From: Roseovarius sp. Pro17
GTDB lineage: Bacteria > Pseudomonadota > Alphaproteobacteria > Rhodobacterales > Rhodobacteraceae
DNA length: 64,000 bases
Assembly (NCBI RefSeq): GCF_035599575.1
Contig: NZ_CP141179.1
Span: forward strand, 1,984,001-2,048,000
Direction: 5' to 3'
In this document: one piece after another, positions 11,458 through 23,430 of the stretch
Layout: every line of letters starts with the position of its first letter
Numbering within the stretch: the stretch's first letter is position 1
Translations under genes and position numbers: made by a program
Notes under the pieces: generated by a model
The model's database searches: none
The model's input: only the letters and a program-made list of their open reading frames with translations
Told to the model about the DNA's origin: nothing

Positions 11458-11676
11458 TCCGGTTCTTTCCCCGTCTCTCGACACATGTGTTTGCACGGGC
11501 TGCCCCATGCGGTTAATCCATGCCCACTGCGCGTCCGCAATAGGCAACAACCGCGATCGCAACCCTTATGGTGCGGACGCGGCGAGTTTCCAGAGGATCG
11601 GAACGCCAGGCGTCCGGATCTTGACCACTTCAGTTCTGATATCGGCAGACAGGGCGACCCCTAGCCGGATGTGGGG

Positions 11677-11705
11677 CGTATATGGGGAGTCGCGGGGGTT
11701 GTCAA
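11677..11705 (-). promoter_or_regulatory. Predicted promoter of the rpsL (str-S10) operon
   Basis: On the minus strand TTGACA (11700-11705) and TATACG (11677-11682) are separated by exactly 17 bp. The untranslated leader to the rpsL ATG would be about 210 nt. The 316-base gap 11458-11773 holds nothing else that I can identify. Confidence 0.65.
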
Positions 11706-11773
11706 CAGGCCCGCACAACGGTTTGCGCCCTACCCCGCATGATCATTTGCACGGCGGCGCGGCAAGGGGCGTG

Positions 11774-12115
11774 TCAACCCTCCGACTTGGTCCAGACCGC
11801 CATCATCGTGCCGCCGGGCGCGCGAAACTCGAACCGGCGTCCGCCGGGGAAATCAAAGATTTCGCGCGCAATCTCGGCGCCAGCCGCCTTGACCTGCGCC
11901 AATGCCGCGTCCAGATCGTCCGCCTTCAACACGATCAGCGGCGGTGCCTGTGGCGCGCGCGCAATCCCACCGCCGATACCCGCGCCCTGAATATCGCGGT
12001 AATCAGATCCATACTCGACAAAGTCCCAGCCGAAGGCCTTGGCGAAAAACGCCTGCTCCCTCTCCAGATCGGGGGCGTAGATTTCGACATAGTCCATTTC
12101 CAGCTTGTCAATCAT
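11774..12115 (-). CDS. VOC (glyoxalase/bleomycin-resistance fold) family protein
   Basis: A 113-residue protein with one vicinal-oxygen-chelate module: MDYVEIYAPDLEREQAFFAKAFGW at the start and FRAPGGTMMAVW at the end, with Glu/His-like metal positions. These proteins bind metals and small substrates; the specific reaction cannot be told. The ATG at 12115 (MIDKLEMDYVE) has a GAGG-like site upstream and fits better than one four codons earlier. It stands alone, upstream of and in the same direction as rpsL. Confidence 0.75.
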   Translation of the reverse strand: MIDKLEMDYVEIYAPDLEREQAFFAKAFGWDFVEYGSDYRDIQGAGIGGGIARAPQAPPLIVLKADDLDAALAQVKAAGAEIAREIFDFPGGRRFEFRAPGGTMMAVWTKSEG

Positions 12116-12257
12116 GGTGGCCCTCACTGTTCGTGCGGTGAATGATGCACCGGCTGCGTGAAAGTCACGCCTCTGCCTTGTCTCGGCTTGGCTGCGCTGC
12201 CATCAAGGGGCGCAGGCAACCAGCATACCGCTCTCTTGTGGCAGGATCGCATATCTT

Positions 12258-13076
12258 ATGGACACAGCCAAGATGCAGGTGATTGGCCTCTGCCGCTTCT
12301 CGTACCCCGCCCTCGGCGGTTTCCAGATTGAGCATGAAACACCCGAGGCGCGCGCCGCTTTCCTCTACGACCACGTGCGAATAGAGGAACGTTTCGCGAC
12401 GTTTGCGGCCCTCACCCTGCCCCCGCTCAAGGCGCAGACAGATCCTGATTTCACCTTCGCCATCGTGGTCGGCGAGGCAATGCCCGAGCCGCTGCTGGCC
12501 CGGCTGCTGGATCTGGTCGCAGATATGCCGCAGGCCATCATCATCCCCCGCGAGCCGGCCCGCCACCGTCAAGTCATGCAGGAGGTCATCAATCAGGTGC
12601 GCGGGGATCGCCCCCTGCCCTCGCTGCAATTTCGCATGGATGACGACGATGCGGTCGCTGTCACGTTCATCCAGCGCCTGCGCGAGGCAGCGGGTGATTT
12701 GGCACCGATGCTGGCCAAGCATCGTTACATCGGGATCGACTTCAATCAGGGTCATATTGCCCGCATCAGCGTCAAAGGTATCCACGCCAAGCCCACAGTC
12801 GAAACGCTCTGGACCCCCGCCCTTGGCATGGCCGTGGCGCCGGGGGCGTCGCGCGGCATCATGAATTTTAGCCACGCCAAGCTGAGCCGCGTCATGCCTG
12901 TCGTCACTCTGCCGGGCGAGGACATGTTCGTCCGCGGCCATAACCAGTTCAACGACTCGCGCCAAAAGAACGGGATCAAACCGGTCCGCCTGCCTCTTCT
13001 GGACGGCGCGGGCGAAGCCGCGTTCCGGCGCACATACAACATCGACGCGGACGATGTCCGCGCGCTTTATAGGTAG
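12258..13076 (+). CDS. Putative rhamnosyltransferase, first of a tandem pair
   Basis: A 272-residue protein of the family annotated as putative rhamnosyl transferases (PF11316). Signs are the CRFSYPALGGF opening, the QTDPDFTF strand and an acidic FRMDDDDAV motif (127-132) that would bind the nucleotide-sugar metal. Expected role: transfer of a deoxysugar in cell-surface polysaccharide. The next gene begins 8 nt later and is a clear paralogue. A second ATG at 12273 matches the paralogue's start and could be the true one. Confidence 0.75.
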   Translation: MDTAKMQVIGLCRFSYPALGGFQIEHETPEARAAFLYDHVRIEERFATFAALTLPPLKAQTDPDFTFAIVVGEAMPEPLLARLLDLVADMPQAIIIPREPARHRQVMQEVINQVRGDRPLPSLQFRMDDDDAVAVTFIQRLREAAGDLAPMLAKHRYIGIDFNQGHIARISVKGIHAKPTVETLWTPALGMAVAPGASRGIMNFSHAKLSRVMPVVTLPGEDMFVRGHNQFNDSRQKNGIKPVRLPLLDGAGEAAFRRTYNIDADDVRALYR

Positions 13077-13084
13077 GACAGCAC

Positions 13085-13909
13085 ATGCGCGTCATCGGAA
13101 TCTGCCGCTTTTCCTATCCGGCCCTCGGCGGTTTCAAACGGATGCACGACACCGTCGCCGATCGCGAGGCATACCTCTACGGCTCTGCCCGCATGGCCCT
13201 GCGCTTTGCCCATTTCGAGACGCTTACATTGCCCAGCGTGCGTGCGCAGACAGATCCCGATTTCACATTCCTCATCGTGATTGGCCAGAATATGCCAGAG
13301 CCGTGGCTGACCAAGCTGCGCACCCTCTGCGCGCCCGTCCCTCAGATCAAGATCGTTGAATGCGAGCCGCTGAAACACCGCCTCGCCCTGCAATTGGCCA
13401 TTCAGGACGAGCTAGGCGAGGGCCGCCCCGAAAGCCTGCAATTCCGCCTCGACGACGATGATGCGATGGGCGTGGACTTCGTCGAGCTGGCCCGCTCGGT
13501 CGCGCGCCGTACAGCGCGCCTGCGCCGCCGCCAGCCACGCACGGCGATCGAATTCAACACCGGCTACGCGGCTACGCTGTCCAGCGATGGCATCATCGCC
13601 AAGGACGTCATCAGCGCATTCTGGGCTTGCGGCCTCGCCGTGCATTTCGCCGATGGCGACAACAAGACGATCATGAATTTCGGCCATCACAAACTGCATC
13701 ATGTGATGCCGTCCATCATCCATCCGCACCCATCAATGTATATCCGCGCCAAACACACCGACAACGATAGCGAGGCCAAATTCCGCCCACGCAATATGAA
13801 GCCGCTCTCAGACACCCAATCCCAGATTTTCAAGGATCGCTTTAACGTGGACGAAGAACAGGCGCGGGCCGTTTTTGCCGCCCTAGACGCGCCTCGCGGT
13901 AGAGGGTGA
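13085..13909 (+). CDS. Putative rhamnosyltransferase, second of a tandem pair
   Basis: A 274-residue paralogue of the upstream gene: it shares CRFSYPALGGF (residues 7-17), AQTDPDFTF, FRLDDDDAM (120-128), an IMNF-(S/G)-H motif and the C-terminal F(N)VD arrangement. Same predicted role; the divergence suggests a different acceptor or linkage. Only 8 nt from the first copy, so co-transcribed. Its last 68 nt overlap, convergently, the end of the DMT transporter gene. Confidence 0.75.
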   Translation: MRVIGICRFSYPALGGFKRMHDTVADREAYLYGSARMALRFAHFETLTLPSVRAQTDPDFTFLIVIGQNMPEPWLTKLRTLCAPVPQIKIVECEPLKHRLALQLAIQDELGEGRPESLQFRLDDDDAMGVDFVELARSVARRTARLRRRQPRTAIEFNTGYAATLSSDGIIAKDVISAFWACGLAVHFADGDNKTIMNFGHHKLHHVMPSIIHPHPSMYIRAKHTDNDSEAKFRPRNMKPLSDTQSQIFKDRFNVDEEQARAVFAALDAPRGRG

Positions 13910-14744
13910 ATACCCCGCTCGCGACGACGATCCCGGCCCCCACCAGCACAATTGGCTGAGGCCAGTCGCCGAACACCAGCCATCCCAGCACCAGTGCCCA
14001 AAGGATCGCGGTGTAGCGGAACGGCGCGGTAAAGCTGATCTCGCCCACGCGCACCACCATGATCGACGTGAGATAACCCACCACGATCAGCGCCGCCGCC
14101 CCGAGGACGACGCCCCAATTTGCGCCACTCAGCGGCACCCACTCGCCCCCCAGACTGGCGAGGCCAAAAACCACCATCACCGAAACCGATGTCGCGAATG
14201 TAACCAGCATCGACGACGTTTCGCGGCTCAGCCTGCGCGTCGCCAAGTCCCGCACTGTGACGCAGACGACGGCGGCCAGACCGTACAGCGCATAGATGTT
14301 AAACCCTTCTGACCCCGGGCGCACGATCAACAATATCCCAACAAATCCAGCTAGAACCGCCCCCATGCGGCGCCACCCAACCCGCTCGCGCAGCACCAGC
14401 GCGGCGACCAGGGTGATCGCCAACGGCAGCGATTGCAGGATTGCAGTCACATTGGCCAACGGCATGTGATATAGCGCAGTCAAAAAAAAGTAGGTGCCGG
14501 TTATCTCGCCAAGGACGCGTAGACATATCGCCCCCGAATCCTGCCGCGACACCCGCTTGGAAAACGCGCCCATGCGCCACGCGATCACCGCGACCGCAAC
14601 ACTGGTCAGGCACCCGCGCAGAAAGATCACCTGAAAAAGCGGCAGCTCACCCGACAGGGACTTCATCAGCGTATCGTTCGCTGTGTAAGCCGCCATCGCG
14701 ACCATCATCAGCAATGCGCCAATCGTATTGTCGGAAAACTTCAT
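13842..14744 (-). CDS. DMT superfamily (EamA) transporter
   Basis: A 300-residue inner-membrane protein with about ten hydrophobic helices and two EamA repeats, roughly residues 8-140 and 150-285. The first has FLRGCLTSVAVAVIAW and the second RYTAILWALVLGWLVFGD, typical of this drug/metabolite exporter family. The substrate is unknown. The 3' end overlaps the convergent rhamnosyltransferase by 68 nt, so the last residues of both proteins share DNA. Confidence 0.82.
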   Translation of the reverse strand: MKFSDNTIGALLMMVAMAAYTANDTLMKSLSGELPLFQVIFLRGCLTSVAVAVIAWRMGAFSKRVSRQDSGAICLRVLGEITGTYFFLTALYHMPLANVTAILQSLPLAITLVAALVLRERVGWRRMGAVLAGFVGILLIVRPGSEGFNIYALYGLAAVVCVTVRDLATRRLSRETSSMLVTFATSVSVMVVFGLASLGGEWVPLSGANWGVVLGAAALIVVGYLTSIMVVRVGEISFTAPFRYTAILWALVLGWLVFGDWPQPIVLVGAGIVVASGVFTLYREARLGRQKRPAPVLRPR

Positions 14745-14915
14745 CCCGGCATTTGTGCAGCCAACGTCTTGTCACGCAAGCTCCGCTTTCACTTTTCCAA
14801 AAATACTCCTGCCGCAGGTGCAGGCTTGCTAAAAAACACCACCGCTGTCACCGCCGCCGATCCGCAAGAAAAGGTTCTGATTTTTCGTAGAAAGGTCTCT
14901 GCCCTCTAAAATGCG

Positions 14916-14942
14916 AAAAGGCCCCACATTGCTGCGGGGCCT
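14916..14942 (-). terminator. Rho-independent terminator after rpoC
   Basis: AGGCCCC (14919-14925) pairs with GGGGCCT (14936-14942), with a few further partly paired bases inside. The AAAA at 14916-14919 gives a short U-run on the minus-strand RNA. It lies 25 nt after the rpoC stop codon. Confidence 0.8.
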
Positions 14943-14966
14943 CATCGTCTCAACTTGCGGCGAACA

Positions 14967-17900
14967 TTACTCGCCCAAGGTCTCGGAAGCGACTGCCTCG
15001 CTGTCTGCTTCGTCGATGACCGGGGCAGCCAATGCGGCGGCCGCTTCGGCCTCCTCGCGGCGTGCTTCGATCACGACGTTATCGCGAGTCGCTGCGATCT
15101 TGCGCATCTCTTGGGTCGCGCCACCGGTGCCTGCCGGGATCAGGCGACCCACGATGACGTTCTCCTTGAGACCGACCAGCTTGTCCCGCTTGCCCTGAAC
15201 CGACGCTTCGGTCAGGACGCGCGTTGTCTCTTGGAAGGACGCCGCCGAGATAAAGCTGCGCGTTTGCAAGCTTGCCTTGGTGATGCCCAAGAGGATCGGT
15301 TCGCCCTGAGCAGGACGCACGCCCTTGGCCAGCGCCTTTTCGTTGGCGGCGTCGAACTCGGCCTTGTCCACATGCTCGCCTTTCAGCAGGGTTGTCTGAC
15401 CAGAGTCCTGGATCTCCCACTTTTGCAGCATCTGGCGCACGATGACTTCGATATGCTTGTCGTTGATCCGCACACCTTGCAGGCGATAGACGTCCTGCAC
15501 TTCGTCGATCATGTAATCGGCCAGCGCTTCGACACCCATGATGCTCAGGATGTCATGCGGCGCGGGATTGCCGTCCATGATGTAGTCGCCCTTCTGGACA
15601 AAATCACCTTCCGCGACCGGGATGTGCTTGCCCTTGGGCACCATGTATTCGACCTTGTGATCCGGATCCTCGGAGGACTCGATCGAAATACGGCGCTTGT
15701 TTTTGTAGTCCTTGCCGTAGCGGACATAGCCGTCGATTTCCGCAATAATGGCGTGATCCTTGGGGCGACGCGCCTCAAAGAGTTCGGCCACACGCGGCAG
15801 ACCACCGGTGATGTCCTTGGTCTTGGCGCCCTCGCGTGGAATACGCGCGACCACATCGCCCATCTTGACCTCGTCGCCTTCTTCGATGCTGAGGATTGCA
15901 TCCACCGACATCGCATACGTGACGGGGTTGCCAGCATCGTTGCGCATAGGCTCGCCATCCTCGCCGACGATAAAGATCTCTGGCTTCAGCTCGTTGCCCT
16001 TGGGGGCCGCGCGCCAGTCCATCACGATCTTTTGCGTCATGCCGGTGGCATCGTCCGTCTCGTCGCGCAGGGCAACGCCCGTCACGAGGTCGACAAACTT
16101 GGCCGTACCGGATTTTTCGGCGATGATTGGCAGGGTGTAGGGGTCCCACTCGAACAGCTTTTCGCCGCGCGCGACCGTGCTACCCGCCTTGACGTGCAGC
16201 TTGGTGCCATAGCCGACCTTGTGGCTGGCCAATTCGACGTCGCCCTCACCGATGATGAGCAACTTCATGTTACGGCCCATGACCAGCGTGTCGCCCGAGG
16301 AATTCTCGAGCGTTTGCTCGCCCTCGAACACGATCTTGCCGCTCTGGCTAGCCTCGAGGAAGGACTGCTGACCACCCTGCGCAACGCCGCCGATGTGGAA
16401 GGTCCGCATCGTCAGCTGCGTACCGGGCTCACCGATGGACTGCGCGGCGATGATGCCGACAGCCTCGCCCTGGTTCACCATTGTGCCGCGGGCAAGGTCA
16501 CGCCCATAGCACATGGCGCAGACGCCATCCTCGGCCTCGCAGGTCAGCGGGCTACGGATGCGCGCAGTCTGCACTGCCGCCGCCTCGACAGCGTCTGCTG
16601 TCAGTTCGTCGATCAGCTGGCCTTCGGCGACAAGCACCTCGTCGGTGCCGGGGCGCACGATGTCCTCGGCAGCAACACGACCCAACAGACGCTCGCCAAT
16701 GGACGAGACGACCTCACCATCATTGACAGCGGCCTCTGTGGTGATCGCACGGCTGGTGCCGCAATCGACCTCGCGCACGATACAGTCCTGCGCCACGTCC
16801 ACAAGGCGGCGGGTCAGGTAGCCCGAGTTCGCCGTCTTGAGCGCGGTATCAGACAGACCCTTACGGGCGCCGTGCGTCGAGTTGAAGTATTCAAGAACGG
16901 TCAGACCTTCCTTGAAGTTCGAGATGATCGGCGTCTCGATGATGTCGCCGTTCGGCTTGGCCATCAGGCCACGCATACCGCCCAGCTGTTTCATCTGCGT
17001 GACCGAGCCACGCGCACCCGAGTGGGCCATCATGTAGACCGAGTTCGGCTCCGCTTCGGCGCCATTCTTGTCGGTCTTGCTGGCCGAGATGGTGCTCATC
17101 ATCGCTTCGGTGACCTGATCGTTACATTTCGACCAAGCATCGACCACCTTGTTATACTTTTCGCCCTGAGTGATCAGGCCGTCCATATATTGCTGCTCAA
17201 AGCCTTTGACCAGATCGCGGGTCTCGCCAACCAGATCCCACTTGTTTTCGGGAACGACCATGTCGTCCTTGCCAAACGAAATGCCCGCCTTGAACGCCTC
17301 GCGGAAGCCCATCGTCATGATCTGATCGCAGAAGATGACCGATTCCTTCTGACCGCAATAGCGGTAGACGGTGTCGATGACCTGCTGCACTTCCTTCTTG
17401 CGCAGAAGGCGGTTGATCAGGCTGAAAGGAGCCTTGGCGTTCTTGGGCAGAAGCGCTCCGAGGCGCACACGGCCCGGCGTTGTTTCGACCCGCTCGAAGA
17501 CCTGATTGCCCTCGTCGTCGATCTGCGGAATGCGCGCGGTGATGCGCGCATGCAGATGTACATCGCCGCTGTCCAGCGCGTGCTGGACCTCGTCGATCGA
17601 CGAAAACTTCATGCCTTCGCCCTTCATACCCGCACGCTCCAGCGTGGTGTAGTAAAGGCCAAGGATCATGTCCTGCGACGGCACAATGATCGGCGCGCCG
17701 TTGGCGGGCGACAGAACGTTATTCGTCGACATCATCAGAACGCGGCATTCCAGCTGCGCCTCGAGTGACAACGGCACGTGAACCGCCATCTGGTCGCCGT
17801 CAAAGTCGGCATTGAAGGCCGAGCAGACCAGCGGGTGCAGCTGGATCGCCTTGCCCTCGATCAGGATCGGCTCGAACGCCTGAATGCCCAAGCGGTGCAG

Positions 17901-19193
17901 CGTCGGTGCCCGGTTCAGCATCACGGGATGCTCGCGGATCACCTCATCCAGAATGTCCCAGACCTCGGGACGCTCTTTTTCAACCAGCTTCTTGGCCTGC
18001 TTGACGGTGGAGCTAAGCCCCTTGGCCTCAAGCCGCGAGTAGATAAACGGCTTGAACAGCTCCAGCGCCATCTTCTTCGGCAGACCGCATTGATGCAGTT
18101 TCAGTTCCGGGCCAGTCACAATAACCGAGCGGCCCGAGAAATCGACGCGCTTGCCCAGAAGGTTCTGGCGGAAGCGGCCCTGCTTGCCTTTCAGCATGTC
18201 GCTGAGTGATTTCAGCGGACGCTTGTTGGCACCGGTGATGACGCGGCCACGGCGGCCGTTGTCGAACAGAGCATCAACGGATTCCTGCAACATCCGCTTT
18301 TCGTTACGCACGATGATATCAGGCGCGCGCAGTTCGATCAGACGCTTGAGGCGGTTGTTCCGGTTGATAACCCGGCGATAAAGATCGTTCAGGTCGGACG
18401 TCGCGAAACGTCCGCCGTCCAGCGGCACCAGCGGGCGCAGCTCAGGCGGGATGACCGGAATAACGGTCATAACCATCCACTCGGGACGGTTGCCGGATTC
18501 CAGGAACGACTCGACCACTTTCAGGCGCTTGATGATCTTCTTAGGCTTCAGCTCACCAGTCGCCTCGGCCAGATCGGCGCGCAGGTTCTCGGCCTCGGAC
18601 TCGAGGTCGATCTGGGCCAGCATGTCGCGGATCGCCTCGGCACCGATATTGGCGGTGAAGGCGTCGATGCCATAGGCATCCTGCGCGTCCATAAATTCCT
18701 CTTCGGACAGCATCTGGCCGTAAGTCAGGTCAGTCAGGCCCGGCTCGATCACGACGTAGTTTTCAAAATAGAGAACCCGCTCCAGATCGCGCAGCGTCAT
18801 GTCCAGCATAAGACCGATGCGCGACGGCAGCGATTTCAGGAACCAGATATGTGCGCAGGGCGCAGCCAGCTCGATATGGCCCATCCGCTCGCGGCGGACC
18901 TTTTGCAGCGTGACTTCAACGCCGCATTTCTCGCAGACGACGCCGCGATACTTCATGCGCTTGTATTTGCCGCACAGGCATTCGTAGTCTTTGATCGGGC
19001 CAAAGATGCGCGCGCAGAACAGGCCGTCCCGCTCGGGCTTGAACGTGCGGTAGTTGATGGTCTCGGGCTTCTTGATCTCGCCGTAGGACCACGACAGGAT
19101 ACGCTCCGGCGACGCCAGCGACACTCTGATTTCATCAAAGGTCTGCGTCGGCGCGACAGGGTTGAACGGATTGTTTGTCAGTTCCTGGTTCAT
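14967..19193 (-). CDS. rpoC: RNA polymerase subunit beta'
   Basis: A 1408-residue beta' subunit. It has the N-terminal zinc-binding Cys cluster ([11 protein letters not shown] onward), the catalytic NADFDGDQM motif that holds the active-site magnesium, the trigger-loop region ([16 protein letters not shown]) and the second Cys cluster ([16 protein letters not shown]). Length is normal for Alphaproteobacteria. It is 88 nt downstream of rpoB, with a strong stem-loop between, and ends at a terminator. Confidence 0.98.
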   Translation of the reverse strand: MNQELTNNPFNPVAPTQTFDEIRVSLASPERILSWSYGEIKKPETINYRTFKPERDGLFCARIFGPIKDYECLCGKYKRMKYRGVVCEKCGVEVTLQKVRRERMGHIELAAPCAHIWFLKSLPSRIGLMLDMTLRDLERVLYFENYVVIEPGLTDLTYGQMLSEEEFMDAQDAYGIDAFTANIGAEAIRDMLAQIDLESEAENLRADLAEATGELKPKKIIKRLKVVESFLESGNRPEWMVMTVIPVIPPELRPLVPLDGGRFATSDLNDLYRRVINRNNRLKRLIELRAPDIIVRNEKRMLQESVDALFDNGRRGRVITGANKRPLKSLSDMLKGKQGRFRQNLLGKRVDFSGRSVIVTGPELKLHQCGLPKKMALELFKPFIYSRLEAKGLSSTVKQAKKLVEKERPEVWDILDEVIREHPVMLNRAPTLHRLGIQAFEPILIEGKAIQLHPLVCSAFNADFDGDQMAVHVPLSLEAQLECRVLMMSTNNVLSPANGAPIIVPSQDMILGLYYTTLERAGMKGEGMKFSSIDEVQHALDSGDVHLHARITARIPQIDDEGNQVFERVETTPGRVRLGALLPKNAKAPFSLINRLLRKKEVQQVIDTVYRYCGQKESVIFCDQIMTMGFREAFKAGISFGKDDMVVPENKWDLVGETRDLVKGFEQQYMDGLITQGEKYNKVVDAWSKCNDQVTEAMMSTISASKTDKNGAEAEPNSVYMMAHSGARGSVTQMKQLGGMRGLMAKPNGDIIETPIISNFKEGLTVLEYFNSTHGARKGLSDTALKTANSGYLTRRLVDVAQDCIVREVDCGTSRAITTEAAVNDGEVVSSIGERLLGRVAAEDIVRPGTDEVLVAEGQLIDELTADAVEAAAVQTARIRSPLTCEAEDGVCAMCYGRDLARGTMVNQGEAVGIIAAQSIGEPGTQLTMRTFHIGGVAQGGQQSFLEASQSGKIVFEGEQTLENSSGDTLVMGRNMKLLIIGEGDVELASHKVGYGTKLHVKAGSTVARGEKLFEWDPYTLPIIAEKSGTAKFVDLVTGVALRDETDDATGMTQKIVMDWRAAPKGNELKPEIFIVGEDGEPMRNDAGNPVTYAMSVDAILSIEEGDEVKMGDVVARIPREGAKTKDITGGLPRVAELFEARRPKDHAIIAEIDGYVRYGKDYKNKRRISIESSEDPDHKVEYMVPKGKHIPVAEGDFVQKGDYIMDGNPAPHDILSIMGVEALADYMIDEVQDVYRLQGVRINDKHIEVIVRQMLQKWEIQDSGQTTLLKGEHVDKAEFDAANEKALAKGVRPAQGEPILLGITKASLQTRSFISAASFQETTRVLTEASVQGKRDKLVGLKENVIVGRLIPAGTGGATQEMRKIAATRDNVVIEARREEAEAAAALAAPVIDEADSEAVASETLGE

Positions 19194-19234
19194 TTAGTTA
19201 CCTCGAATTTTGGGTAGGCCGGAAAAGGAAGGCG

Positions 19235-19258
19235 CCCGGTTTTTCGCAAAAAACCGGG
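19235..19258 (-). promoter_or_regulatory. Strong stem-loop between rpoB and rpoC
   Basis: CCCGGTTTTT (19235-19244) pairs perfectly with AAAAACCGGG (19249-19258) around a CGCA loop. No U-run follows on the minus strand. It may be an RNA-processing site or a partial attenuator that sets the rpoB to rpoC ratio; this role is inferred. Confidence 0.5.
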
Positions 19259-19281
19259 GCCAGAAAACTCTGGTGAATTTT

Positions 19282-22200
19282 CTATTCTTCCCCCTCCGAA
19301 TCCAGGAGTTCCATGTTGAGGCCCAGACCCCGGACCTCCTTGACCAGCACGTTGAACGACTCCGGCACACCGGCCTCGAAGCTGTCCTCGCCCTTGACGA
19401 TGCTCTCGTAGACCTTGGTGCGGCCTGCGACATCGTCCGACTTGACCGTCAGCATCTCTTGCAAGGTGTAGGCTGCGCCGTACGCTTCCAGCGCCCAGAC
19501 CTCCATCTCGCCGAAACGCTGTCCGCCGAACTGTGCCTTGCCGCCCAGCGGCTGCTGGGTAACGAGGCTGTATGGCCCGGTCGAGCGTGCGTGGATCTTG
19601 TCGTCGACAAGGTGATGCAGCTTCAGCAGGTACTTCATGCCGACCGTGACGGGACGTGCAAACTGCTCGCCCGTGCGGCCGTCAAACAGGATCGACTGGC
19701 CCGACGTGTCGAACCCTGCACGGCTAAGCGCGTCGTTCACGTCCTGCTCCTTGGCACCGTCAAAGACCGGCGTCGCGATCGGAACACCGCCCGTCACGTT
19801 GCCAGCAGCCTCGACCAGCTGCGCCTCGTCCATGCCCTTGATGCCTTCTTCAAAGACATCATCGCCATAGGCCAGATGCATTGCCTCGCGCACCGGGGTC
19901 AGATCGCCATTGCGGCGATAGCCCTGAAGCGCGTCGTCGATTTTGATGCCAAAGCCGCGTGCGGCCCAGCCCATATGCGTCTCAAGGATCTGACCGACGT
20001 TCATCCGGCTGGGAACGCCCAGCGGATTAAGGCAGAAATCGACTGGCGTGCCATCCGCGAGGAATGGCATATCCTCCATCGGGACCACCTTGGAAATCAC
20101 GCCTTTGTTGCCGTGACGACCGGCCATCTTGTCACCGGGCTGCAGCTTGCGCTTTACCGCGATGAAGACTTTGACCATCTTCATCACGCCGGGGGGCAGA
20201 TCGTCGCCGCGGCGAACCTTTTCGACCTTGTCCTCAAAGCGCGCATCGAGGGCATGTTTCTGCGCCTCGTATTGCGCGTTGAGCGCCTCCATGATCTGCG
20301 CGTCGGCCTCTTCCTTCAGCGCCAGCTGCCACCACTGACCTTTGGTCAGCGTGCTCAGCAGTTCCTCGTTGATCTCGGAGTTCGACTTGACACCCTTGGG
20401 ACCCTTGACAGCCGTTTTTCCAAGGATCATGTCGCCCAGACGGGAATAGATGTTGCGATCCAGGATCGCCAGCTCGTCGTCGCGGTCACGTGCAAGGCGC
20501 TCGACCTCTTCACGCTCGATCTGCAGCGCACGCTCGTCTTTTTCCACGCCGTGGCGGTTAAAGACGCGCACTTCGACAACCGTGCCGAAATCACCCGGCT
20601 TGACCCGCAAGGACGTGTCACGCACATCGCTGGCTTTTTCGCCAAAGATCGCGCGCAGCAGTTTTTCCTCAGGCGTCATGGGCGACTCGCCCTTGGGGGT
20701 GATCTTGCCCACAAGGATATCGCCCGGCTCCACGTCGGCGCCGATATAGACGATCCCGGCCTCGTCGAGGTTGCGAAGCGCCTCTTCTCCCACGTTGGGA
20801 ATATCGCGGGTGATTTCCTCTGGCCCCAGCTTGGTATCACGCGCGGCGACCTCGAATTCCTCGATATGGATCGAGGTAAAGACGTCATCGCGGCTGATCC
20901 GCTCGGAAATCAGGATCGAGTCCTCATAGTTGTAGCCATTCCACGGCATGAAGGCGACGATGACATTCCGGCCAACGGCCAGTTCGCCCATGTCGGTCGC
21001 GGGGCCATCGGCGATGACCTCATGCTTGCCGACGGTGTCGCCCACCTTGACCAGCGGACGCTGGTTGATGCAGCTGTTCTGGTTCGAACGCTGGAACTTG
21101 CGCAGGCGGTAGATATCAACGCCGGGATCGCCCGGTTCCATATCCGCCGTGGCGCGCACAACGATACGCTGGGCGTCGACCTGGTCGATGATGCCAGCCC
21201 GTTTCGCCATGATAGCAGCACCAGAATCGCGGGCGACGACGCCCTCAATACCGGTGCCGACCAGCGGCGCCTCGGCCTTGATCAGCGGCAGAGCCTGACG
21301 CATCATGTTCGAGCCCATCAGAGCACGGTTCGCGTCATCGTTTTCAAGGAACGGAATGAGCGATGCGGCGACCGAGACCAACTGCTTGGGCGACACGTCG
21401 ATCAGATCGACCTGCTCGTTCGGGGCCAGCATGTAGTCGCCGGACTGGCGCGTGCTGACCAGATCGTTCACGAAACGGCCCTTCTCATCCAGATTCGCGT
21501 TCGCCTGAGCGATGGTATGACGCTGCTCTTCGGTCGCGGACATGTATTGCACGTCATCGGTGACCTGTCCATCGACGACCTTGCGATAGGGCGTTTCGAT
21601 AAAGCCGTATTTATTCACCCGCGCAAAAGTCGCGAGGCTGTTGATCAGACCAATGTTCGGCCCTTCGGGCGTTTCAATTGGACACATGCGACCATAGTGA
21701 GTGGGGTGCACGTCGCGCACCTCAAAGCCTGCACGCTCGCGTGTCAAACCGCCCGGTCCAAGCGCCGAGAGGCGACGCTTGTGCGTCACTTCGGACAGTG
21801 GGTTGGTCTGGTCCATGAACTGCGACAGTTGGCTGGAGCCAAAGAATTCGCGCACGGCAGCAGCGGCAGGTTTCGCGTTGATCAAATCCTGTGGCATTAC
21901 GGTGTCGATCTCGACACTGCTCATCCGCTCTTTGATCGCACGCTCCATACGCAGCAGGCCAACACGATACTGGTTTTCCATCAGTTCACCAACCGAGCGA
22001 ACGCGCCGGTTGCCGAGATGGTCGATATCGTCGATATCGCCCTTGCCATCACGCAATTCGACCAGCGCCTTGATGCAGGCGACGATATCTTCGCGGCGCA
22101 GCGTACGCTGGCTGTCGTCGGCATCGAGGTCCAGACGCATGTTCATCTTGACCCGGCCAACGGCGCTGAGGTCATATCGCTCGCTGTCAAAGAACAGCGT

Positions 22201-23430
22201 GTCGAACAGGGCCGATGCGGCCTCTTCGGTGGGCGGCTCGCCGGGGCGCATGACGCGGTAGATGTCCATCAGCGCGGTTTCGCGGCTGCGGTTCTTGTCC
22301 GCAGCCATCGTGTTGCGGATGTAGGGGCCTACATTGATGTTGTCGATGTCCAGAACCGGGATGTCGGTGACGCCCGCATCCAGCAGATCCTGAAGCGTGC
22401 CGCCGGTAATTTCACCCGCCTTGTCATACTCAAGCGTCAGTTCGTCGCCCGCTTCGACATAGATCGCGCCGGTTTCTTCGTTAATGATATCCTTGGCAGC
22501 GAATTTGCCGACGATATGTTCGAACGGGACCAGCAGATTGGTCACGTTGCCCTCGTCGATCAGCTGTTTGACGGCGCGAGGCGTCACCTTCTTGCCAGCC
22601 TCGGCGATGACTTCGCCAGTCTTGGCGTCGACCAGATCATAGGTCGGACGGGTGCCACGCACACGCTCGGGGAAGAACTTGGTGACCCAGCCCTTACCCT
22701 TCTTCAGCTTGAACTGGATGGTATCATAATAGGCATCCATGATGCCTTCCTGGTCCAGCCCCATGGAATAAAGAAGGGTGGTCACAGGCAGCTTGCGGCG
22801 ACGGTCGATGCGCGCGAACACGATGTCCTTGGCGTCGAATTCAAAGTCCAACCACGAGCCACGATAAGGGATGATGCGGCAGGCGAACAGCAGCTTGCCC
22901 GAGCTGTGCGTCTTGCCCTTGTCATGATCAAAAAACACGCCGGGGCTACGGTGCATCTGGGAAACGATGACCCGCTCCGTGCCGTTGACGACGAATGTGC
23001 CGTTGGGCGTCATCAAAGGCATGTCGCCCATGAATACGTCCTGTTCCTTGATATCCTTGACCGATTTCGCGCCGGTATCCTCGTCGATATCAAACACGAT
23101 CAGGCGCAAGGTGACCTTCAGCGGGGCGCTGTAGGTCATGTCACGCTGCATGCATTCTTCGACGTCGTATTTCGGCTTTTCCAGATCGTAGCTAACGAAC
23201 TCGATGACGGAGGTCTCGTTAAAGTCCGAGATCGGGAAAACCGACTGGAACACGCCTTTGATCCCCTCGCCATCCGTCGGAACGGATTGCTCGCCGGAGC
23301 GCAGGAACAGGTCATACGAGGATTTCTGAACCTCGATGAGGTTCGGCATTTCGAGGACTTCGCGGATTTTACCGAAGTATTTGCGCAAACGCTTCTGGCC
23401 AAGGTAGGATTGAGCCATGTGTCTGGTCAC
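19282..23430 (-). CDS. rpoB: RNA polymerase subunit beta
   Basis: A 1382-residue beta subunit. The rifampicin region reads [20 protein letters not shown] then [10 protein letters not shown], the sensitive form with the usual Asp, His and Ser. The C-terminal part holds [14 protein letters not shown] and the final [20 protein letters not shown] clamp-contacting segment. With beta' it forms the active centre. It is about 300 nt downstream of rplL. Confidence 0.98.
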   Translation of the reverse strand: MTRHMAQSYLGQKRLRKYFGKIREVLEMPNLIEVQKSSYDLFLRSGEQSVPTDGEGIKGVFQSVFPISDFNETSVIEFVSYDLEKPKYDVEECMQRDMTYSAPLKVTLRLIVFDIDEDTGAKSVKDIKEQDVFMGDMPLMTPNGTFVVNGTERVIVSQMHRSPGVFFDHDKGKTHSSGKLLFACRIIPYRGSWLDFEFDAKDIVFARIDRRRKLPVTTLLYSMGLDQEGIMDAYYDTIQFKLKKGKGWVTKFFPERVRGTRPTYDLVDAKTGEVIAEAGKKVTPRAVKQLIDEGNVTNLLVPFEHIVGKFAAKDIINEETGAIYVEAGDELTLEYDKAGEITGGTLQDLLDAGVTDIPVLDIDNINVGPYIRNTMAADKNRSRETALMDIYRVMRPGEPPTEEAASALFDTLFFDSERYDLSAVGRVKMNMRLDLDADDSQRTLRREDIVACIKALVELRDGKGDIDDIDHLGNRRVRSVGELMENQYRVGLLRMERAIKERMSSVEIDTVMPQDLINAKPAAAAVREFFGSSQLSQFMDQTNPLSEVTHKRRLSALGPGGLTRERAGFEVRDVHPTHYGRMCPIETPEGPNIGLINSLATFARVNKYGFIETPYRKVVDGQVTDDVQYMSATEEQRHTIAQANANLDEKGRFVNDLVSTRQSGDYMLAPNEQVDLIDVSPKQLVSVAASLIPFLENDDANRALMGSNMMRQALPLIKAEAPLVGTGIEGVVARDSGAAIMAKRAGIIDQVDAQRIVVRATADMEPGDPGVDIYRLRKFQRSNQNSCINQRPLVKVGDTVGKHEVIADGPATDMGELAVGRNVIVAFMPWNGYNYEDSILISERISRDDVFTSIHIEEFEVAARDTKLGPEEITRDIPNVGEEALRNLDEAGIVYIGADVEPGDILVGKITPKGESPMTPEEKLLRAIFGEKASDVRDTSLRVKPGDFGTVVEVRVFNRHGVEKDERALQIEREEVERLARDRDDELAILDRNIYSRLGDMILGKTAVKGPKGVKSNSEINEELLSTLTKGQWWQLALKEEADAQIMEALNAQYEAQKHALDARFEDKVEKVRRGDDLPPGVMKMVKVFIAVKRKLQPGDKMAGRHGNKGVISKVVPMEDMPFLADGTPVDFCLNPLGVPSRMNVGQILETHMGWAARGFGIKIDDALQGYRRNGDLTPVREAMHLAYGDDVFEEGIKGMDEAQLVEAAGNVTGGVPIATPVFDGAKEQDVNDALSRAGFDTSGQSILFDGRTGEQFARPVTVGMKYLLKLHHLVDDKIHARSTGPYSLVTQQPLGGKAQFGGQRFGEMEVWALEAYGAAYTLQEMLTVKSDDVAGRTKVYESIVKGEDSFEAGVPESFNVLVKEVRGLGLNMELLDSEGEE

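Noticed and set aside
14955..17768. A long plus-strand frame opposite rpoC, and one opposite the FAD oxidase at 60808-63123
   Set aside because: Both are mirror frames of strong genes in GC-rich DNA, without own ribosome-binding sites or recognisable domains.
21750..21900. Possible rifampicin-resistance changes in rpoB, and streptomycin-resistance changes in rpsL
   Set aside because: The rifampicin pocket and the two rpsL lysine loops have the usual sensitive residues.
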